NCBI GenBank assembly: GCA_016710985.1
Contig: JADJTX010000044.1
Coordinates: forward strand, 1-22,999
Source: Ignavibacteria bacterium
GTDB taxonomy: Bacteria; Bacteroidota; Ignavibacteria; Tepidaquicellales; Tepidaquicellaceae
Length of the DNA stretch: 22,999 bases
Reading direction: 5' to 3'
Shown here: positions 18,043-22,999 of the stretch, piece by piece
Numbering within the stretch: the stretch's first letter is position 1
How the letters are laid out: every line of letters begins with the position of its first letter
Program-made: the position numbers and the translations under genes
The notes under the pieces: model-generated
Told to the model about the DNA's origin: nothing
What the model saw: only the letters and a program-made list of their open reading frames with translations
Databases searched by the model: none

Positions 18043-20095
18043 TTAAGACTCCTGCATCTTATGCATAAATCTTAAAATTATAAACTCAGCGGGACGTACG
18101 GCTGCCATTCAATCTCTACGATCAATCTTCCTTCAAGGACATCTACTGCGGTCATAGTTGAACCAAGTCCGCATTTTACAAAAAATGCATGTTCAGGTTT
18201 TGCGCCGGCTAATGCTCCCTGTCGCCAAAGATTTGAAAGATAGTTTTCAATCATTGCCCTTACTTTTATCCACGTGTTCGCATCATTCGGTTCAAATACA
18301 AATTGTGCGCTCGCTTTCTTACAGGATTCTTCCACCATTATGAATAATCTCCTGACAGAAATGTATCGCCATTCATTGCTGTTGCCGTCAAGTGTCCTTG
18401 CACCCCACACTAAAGTACCTTTACCCGTAAATGAACGAATTGCGTTTATAGATTTTCCTGCAGTGGTATCTATGTTTAAATCTTCCTGAATCAAATCGTC
18501 TATAATGACAGAAGGACCAACTAATGAATTTAAACTTACATTTGCCGGCGCTTTCCAGACTCCGCGCGTCCCGTCAACTCTTGAATAGACTCCGACAATT
18601 GCACCGGATGGAGGTATTTTTGTAAGGTCTTTAATGAGAGCATTTACAATTTTTGAAATAACAGGATGATTTGTATAAACTATGTCCTGAGCGACCGATA
18701 CATAAGTTTGGGCAGATGTTAACATTTTGTTTATGAAGTTGTTCATTCCCTTCATAATACTATCCAGGTCAGCTAACATTTGTATGAACCTGGCATTCAT
18801 AGATGTACCGGTATAATTCGGGTTAGGATTTATATCAACTACAGAGTTAATTGACGATGTATTATCAGTATTTCGGGTTTATCCGATTTTCCCCCTCGAA
18901 TCATAATCAGTGAAATTAGCTTCGGTAAATGAAACTGAAGTGAAATCGGTATTAACTTGTGCATTTTTTTCAATAGAAATGAGCTTTTTTATATGTATTC
19001 CAAGACCAGTAGAAACTGTATCAATTGCTGAATTATTCAAGTCAGTTATGCTATTTGCGTTTTTCAAAGTTGATTGCCAACCGGGTAATGCATTTGCGAT
19101 TAAATTTAAATAGTTAAATATTTCAGAAACATTAGTATCATTAGTTGTCCCTAATGCTGTCGCACGCAATCTATTATATCTGTCTTGTAAGGATGCAAAT
19201 TCTGTAGTGCCGTCATCTCGTAGACTATCAATGGTATTTTGAACAGTCGTTACGTCATCAGTATTATTTATCAAAGTAGTAACTAAATCATTATATGTTG
19301 AATCTACTGGTACAAGGGCATTTGAGATTGATTTTCTAGTGGTGATGAAGAATTATCTGTTACATTTTTGGTCGAGTAACAAAATCATTTCTTTATCATA
19401 AGTACTGAGAAATCCTGTGGTGTAAACTGAAGCGTAGTTTAGAATTTATTCCGATATTGTCTCTAAAGCTCTTAACACAGTCTTCCCATGTCGTGTTTGA
19501 AATATTCTCTTTTATATCAAGAACGCAAAATCTGTCCTGTAATTTTGCGCACTGCTCTATTGCCATTTGCTGTAATGAATAATAATCAGTAGCGTCTGAC
19601 AACATCACAGCATCAGGGAACAATATCAAAGTCGGCTCATCATATATCTCCAATGCTTTTACCCCAACTCGCAGACCGGGAGCGTTTGTCGGATCAGTTT
19701 CGTCCCCGGCTTCAACATCCTGACCATAAAATCCTGCAGAAACAACATAGCATTGCTCCTCCATTGTCAAAGAACTGGCGTATAGAATCAAACATCAGGT
19801 ACCGTTTAGTCATATATAATACCATCCAAAGCGTAATCATTGGCAGTATCTAAACGGATAGTAATGTCACCCCCCTCAAAAGTGTACTCACCTCCAAAAC
19901 ACTTTGGTACTCTACAATTGATTCAATTCTATATGGTGTATTTACAACACTAACACCATTCGCAACAGCTTTTTGTGTATACCCGATAAATGCAGGTATT
20001 GCCGTTGCTACCTCAGCTACTGAAGGCGGAAAAGACGGTATCTCATTGATGTAGACACCCGGAGTTTTAATGGCACTTTCATTAATTTGTGACAT
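18043..20095 (-). CDS. Contractile sheath protein (Pvc2-like) with large insertion; many frameshifts
   Basis: One sheath gene of about 680 codons is spread over several frames. The N-terminus (20095) reads AIKTPGVYINEIPSFPPS and IPAFIGYTQKA. It then shifts to FGGEYTFEGGDITIRLD, RYLMFDSIRQFFDNGG, and YVVSAGFYGQDVEAG with LILFPDAVML and WEDCVKSFRDNIGINSKL. The conserved C-terminal block (18800-18078) has IPPSGAIVGVYSRVD, RGVWKAPANVSLN, GKGTLVWGARTLDGNSNEWR and NYLSNLWRQGALAG. One more lost base near 18105 hides the true end, GMAAVRPAEFIILRF...HKMQES, stopping at 18043. An in-frame TAA at 18879-18881 and breaks at about 19400, 19750, 19810 and 19890 also interrupt it. Between the N- and C-terminal halves lies an insertion of about 250 residues. 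This is the only sheath gene, unlike the three of PVC/Afp. Confidence 0.88.
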
Positions 20096-20114
20096 AATTT
20101 TTTGTTTAATTTTT

Positions 20115-21455
20115 TTAATAATTCAAAAATATTTCTGATAAAAGATTTTTGTACTTACATCTGGCTTAATGTATGAAGACGCACATTTTAATTTCTCATT
20201 AGGTGATCCTCCCGGAGTCCAGTTGAAATTCTGAATCGGCTTTGCCAGTAAAGGGACAGGAGTATTCGAAGTAAATTCATTTCCGTTCTTTGTAAATGTG
20301 AAATTTCCATTCGGGTCTGTTATAGAGGTCACAGCATTGTTTTGAGAAATATATTTCCAGGTTGTAATCCTGTTCTTGAACCGGATGACATAACTTACTT
20401 CCTGCACAATCCCGCCTGCCAGCATTGAATAATTTGATGCCGGAGGCAGATCAAAAAGATCAATGACTCCGAAAATGTTATCTCTGAAATCAAATGTGTC
20501 ATTTGAAATTACAAATTACTACCGGGACAACATCCTGCCAGTAATTTACATCCGCAACAGGCACTTCATTTCCTCTTTCAATAAACTTTATTGGCTTAGT
20601 AGTAATTGTAAATCGTCATCGCTTGAAAAATATCTCACCCACATAAATGTCTCTGTAGTTACTTTTATCATATTTGCTTATGCTAATAAAATCTTTGCCG
20701 ATCAAATCTTCCTGCGTTTGTATAACGCAAAGAAGATTAGCCTCATTAAAAGAATCAGTATCACTTAAATCCGGAGAGACACCTCCGGTATGAATTTCCT
20801 GCCTCGTAGAGAACGTTTTCATTAAGAAATATTTCCTTTAAATATTTCCGGCGGGATTTTACTTTGATCATTAAACACATAAACCGGAAACCGGCTGTCA
20901 TCTAATTTACGCCAAAAATTTAATTCAGTAACCGGATGATTTGATAAAGGAGGAACATATTGTAGCTTCAAACATATAGGTTCCGTTAAAAACCAGTGAA
21001 CCAACTTCATATTCTTTATTGACTGAATAATCCTACATTACTGAACTTAAGTACAAAGTACCGCTATTTATGTCTTCATTTCCGGCATGATTAGTAAAAT
21101 AATAAATTTCATTTTTGAGTTAAACATTTTTCAAAGCCGTAATGTTTTTAAAGGAAGGGTTTTATTTTTAATAAAAATCTAAAGGATGTATTATCATCAA
21201 TTGTAATAAAAGGTTTGCCAGTCTCATCAACTATCCGGCGCAATGAATTTATTGCTGAATATCTTGTATAAAATTCTATTACCGCTGAATATTTTTTGTG
21301 TTCTCCGTAGGAATTGTTTCAATATCATTAAAAGCTTCCTGCTGATTATAGTAGTCATGCTGCAGCTCGAAGAAAATAATGTTTTATATTTATTTCCATT
21401 AATAAGTAAGTCTTTGGTGTCTAAATGAATTTGTTTAATCAGTTCTCCTTCGCTC
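20115..21455 (-). pseudogene. Unrecognised eCIS-operon protein (~440 aa) between cap protein and sheath, heavily frameshifted
   Basis: The family is not recognised. Reading across frames gives one coherent protein: KQIHLDTKDLLINGNKYK, HYFLRAA, DYYNQQEAFNDIETIPTENT, YSAVIEFYTRYSAINSLRR, VDETGKPFITIDDNTSFRF, NEIYYFTNHAGNEDINSGTL, HPVTELNFWRKLDDSRFPVY, NLLCVIQTQEDLIGKDFISI, RDIYVGEIFF, VPVADVNYWQDVVPV, DTFDFRDNIFGVIDLFDLPP and NWTPGGSPNEKL, ending near FLNY at about 20115. It looks beta-rich and soluble, with no signal peptide or membrane segment. At least six frame changes occur. The start is uncertain: a GGAG sequence precedes ATTAAACAA (21439), where an ATG would be expected, and a TTG at 21457 is also possible. 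Its position suggests a structural part such as a second cap or collar protein; this is inference. Confidence 0.55.
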
Positions 21456-21975
21456 AATAAAGCCTTCGTCTATAGTGACCATACGGATCTCTCTTATAAA
21501 CTACAGACGGTAAATATTTTCCCCTAAAATTCCCCACACAGATGATTAACCTGTTCAAAGTTCAGGCTGTATAAATCAGAAATTAGCTTATCAATGCCTA
21601 AATCCAGTGAAGAGTTCTCATGTGTAAAGACATTTTTTGAATTGGAAAAACTGTATGACTGAGGAAAGTTGTCTCAAGCTCAGAAATAATCATCTTTCTT
21701 ATTCACAACAAACAGGCAATACAAATTCAGATTTACTTTCCGGGTTTTTATAGACAACTCTGTTATCAATTTTTACGAAATTTTCAGGACTGCGGGATAT
21801 CCGGTCTTCCTCAATATTTATAAGAGTGAGGAAAATATTATTCTCCTGATTTGCACTATCGGCTATCTTAGCGGCATCCCGCTAATACCACTAAATCTTT
21901 AGGCGTTGGATTAGCTTTTTGATTCAGATATTTATTAATCTCATCCATAATAAACTTAAAAGAAATATCTATCAT
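21435..21975 (-). pseudogene. DUF4255 cap/tail-terminator protein (Pvc16/Afp16, Alg16-like), frameshifted
   Basis: Read across several frames, this is a DUF4255 protein of about 180 aa. The start ATG at 21975 gives MIDISFKFIMDEINKYLNQK, the typical N-terminal helix. It is followed by NIFLTLINIEEDRISR, VVYKNPESKSEFVLPV, LRQLSSVIQFFQ, IDKLISDLYSLNFEQVNHLC and GGKYLPSVVYK, and it ends near a TAA at 21435. These blocks are diagnostic of DUF4255, the domain of Afp16/Pvc16, which caps the tube end and stops polymerisation. At least five indels break it between 21880 and 21480. It is the first gene of the eCIS operon as seen here. The damage is of the same kind as in its neighbours, so the gene is probably intact in the organism. 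Confidence 0.8.
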
Positions 21976-22343
21976 ACAATTCTTATAGATTTTCGAAATG
22001 AATATTTTTGTAGCTGAAGCCGGATAAGAACTTTAAAAAATTCTAAATGATGACCAATTAGTTGATCCTGAAATGATAGGAATGTGAGCAGTTCAATATT
22101 ATATTCACTGAAAGGTATTCAATGTATTAATTCAATGTTTCCTTAGTTTGAGTAAATAATGTTGTCAGTTAAAAAATATTACTATGGTTTAAAATGAGTT
22201 TAACGTAATTATAAAAAATTTATTTATCAATATGAGAAATGTATTATTTTGGTTTCGGGAGTTTATTCATTAACCGGAACAGACAGAACAGGTCGTTACA
22301 TTTGAAGAAAAGCAACTGCCAGAATTTGGTTTCTATACAACAT
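21976..22343. other. Intergenic region upstream of the eCIS operon
   Basis: No convincing gene is seen on either strand in this AT-rich 368-bp stretch. It separates the broken methyltransferase from the first eCIS gene and is the only long gap upstream of the operon, so the operon promoter should be here; no clear -35/-10 or Bacteroidota-type promoter could be chosen. It contains a direct repeat, ATTCAATGT, at 22117-22125 and 22130-22138 (13-bp period), which could be an operator half-site pair. Confidence 0.4.
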
Positions 22344-22876
22344 TCAGCTTCCTCCCTGCATCTCATATACAGCCACTCCATGCGCCGCTGAAACATTCAG
22401 CGACTGCTTCATACCAAGCAATGGAAGCTCGAATGAAGTATCTGTAATTCTATAATTTCTTTTGAAACACAGAAATTTCATTTCCCAATACAAGACAAAC
22501 AGGAAATCAAGTTTATCTATATTCCGAGATGTAATTTTTTTTTATCTGTAATTTCCAAGAACTGCAAGTTTGATTTTATCTTCCTTTAACTTTTTGCTGC
22601 AACTTCAACCGGATCTTTGTGATATTCCCAAAGGCACAGTTTCAGTTGATCCCAGGCAACTTTTTCTATTTCCTTTCTGGGAGGATGGCATTAATATCCC
22701 GGTGAGATATGAATTTTTCTATAAATGCAGCATCCCGATGAAATACTGAAAATTGCTCCGACATTAAGATCCATAGTATGTTATCCCATAAAACATAAAT
22801 AGGTTTCGTGTATAGTAATTAATTTCTTCAGGCTTCTTTCTGTCTTTTTCAATTTCAGAATGCGAGAGTTTCGCAT
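22344..22876 (-). pseudogene. TrmH/SpoU-family RNA 2'-O-methyltransferase, heavily frameshifted
   Basis: Fragments across all three minus frames assemble into a SpoU (SPOUT) methyltransferase of about 177 aa. They are an N-terminal LSHSEIEKDRKKPEEINYYT, a motif-1 region ending LNVGAIFSIS, PPRKEIEKVAWDQLK, KEDKIKLAVLE, and the C-terminal cofactor-knot motif LPLLGMKQSLNVSAAHGVAV followed by YEMQGGS and a TGA at 22344. The last block (SLNVSxAxG) is highly characteristic and binds S-adenosylmethionine in the trefoil knot. The enzyme would 2'-O-methylate a tRNA or rRNA ribose. At least six indels break the frame. It is a housekeeping-type gene and marks the probable right border of the eCIS locus. 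Confidence 0.7.
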
Positions 22877-22956
22877 TTTAAATGAGTAATTCAATAAATA
22901 ACTTATTCAGGTTTTAAAGTTAATTAACATAATAAAATAAACAATTCATAAATACT

Positions 22957-22999
22957 ATGACTGAGACAGCTGAAATTTTAAATGAGATCGAAACTTTTT
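22957..22999 (+). CDS. Start of an unknown divergent gene, truncated by the window edge
   Basis: An open + strand frame begins ATG at 22957 and reads MTETAEILNEIETF before the edge. The sequence looks like a helical protein N-terminus. It is divergent from the methyltransferase with an 80-bp AT-rich gap (22877-22956) that could hold both promoters. Fourteen codons are too few for a family call, and local indels are likely. Confidence 0.35.
   Translation, partial: MTETAEILNEIETF

Noticed and set aside
22160..22240. A sigma-70 promoter (TTGATA with TATAAT on the minus strand)
   Set aside because: The spacing between the two boxes is about 11 bp, too short, and the region is AT-rich enough for chance matches.
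1..22999. Prophage or type VI secretion locus
   Set aside because: There is no terminase, portal, capsid or integrase, and no TssJ/L/M membrane complex. CIS_TMP, CIS_tube, DUF5908, DUF4255 and Pvc11/12-type proteins point to an eCIS.
1..22999. tRNA, rRNA, CRISPR array or insertion sequence
   Set aside because: No tRNA-like or rRNA segment, no evenly spaced repeat-spacer pattern and no transposase motifs were noticed. The only repeats are short heptamer arrays.

Overview
The window is an AT-rich stretch of bacterial DNA dominated by one long minus-strand operon (about 22.0 kb down to the left edge). It encodes an extracellular contractile injection system (eCIS), a phage-tail-like particle of the PVC/Afp/AlgoCIS type. 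The protein families (CIS_TMP, DUF5908, CIS_tube, DUF4255, Pvc11/Pvc12-like baseplate proteins), the AT bias and the poor Shine-Dalgarno signals fit a Bacteroidota or Ignavibacteriota-type organism. That assignment is an inference; there is no rRNA or other taxonomic marker here.

Layout in transcription order (right to left): a short + strand gene start at the right edge (22957-22999); a broken TrmH/SpoU RNA methyltransferase (22876-22344); a 368-bp gap that probably holds the operon's control region; a DUF4255 cap/terminator protein (21975-21435); an unrecognised protein of about 440 aa (about 21455-20115); one sheath protein (20095-18043); two tube proteins (17945-17514, 17511-17077); DUF5908 (17044-16865); a CIS_tube/LysM-like adaptor (16878-16198); a VgrG-like spike (16194-14447); a PAAR tip (14366-14076); a gp25 wedge (13958-13545); a Pvc11 baseplate-J-like protein (13513-9985); a Pvc12-like baseplate protein (9984-6892); a very large protein with Ig/PKD-like domains, probably one gene split by an indel (6895-3049); the CIS_TMP tape-measure protein (3052-1822); and a subtilisin-family S8 protease running off the left edge (1775-1).

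Together these give cap, sheath, tube, hub, spike, tip, wedge and length-control parts, so the core particle is almost complete. The AAA+ ATPase (Pvc15 type) found in many eCIS loci is not seen in the window. No terminase, capsid or portal genes (phage) and no TssJ/L/M (type VI secretion) are present. The S8 protease is the best cargo or effector candidate.

Many genes are interrupted by single-base indels, thinly in the middle (4.7, 10.2 and 14.7 kb) and densely at 1.7-2.8 kb and 18-22.9 kb. The conserved protein sequence always resumes in another frame. This looks more like uncorrected long-read error or low coverage than biological decay, so coordinates of the affected genes span all frames. 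The more unusual points are: a sheath insertion carrying a motif resembling those in phage tail fibres; the giant Ig/PKD protein; the protease next to the tape measure; PAAR/gp25 order reversed relative to Afp; and spacers built of degenerate heptamer repeats.
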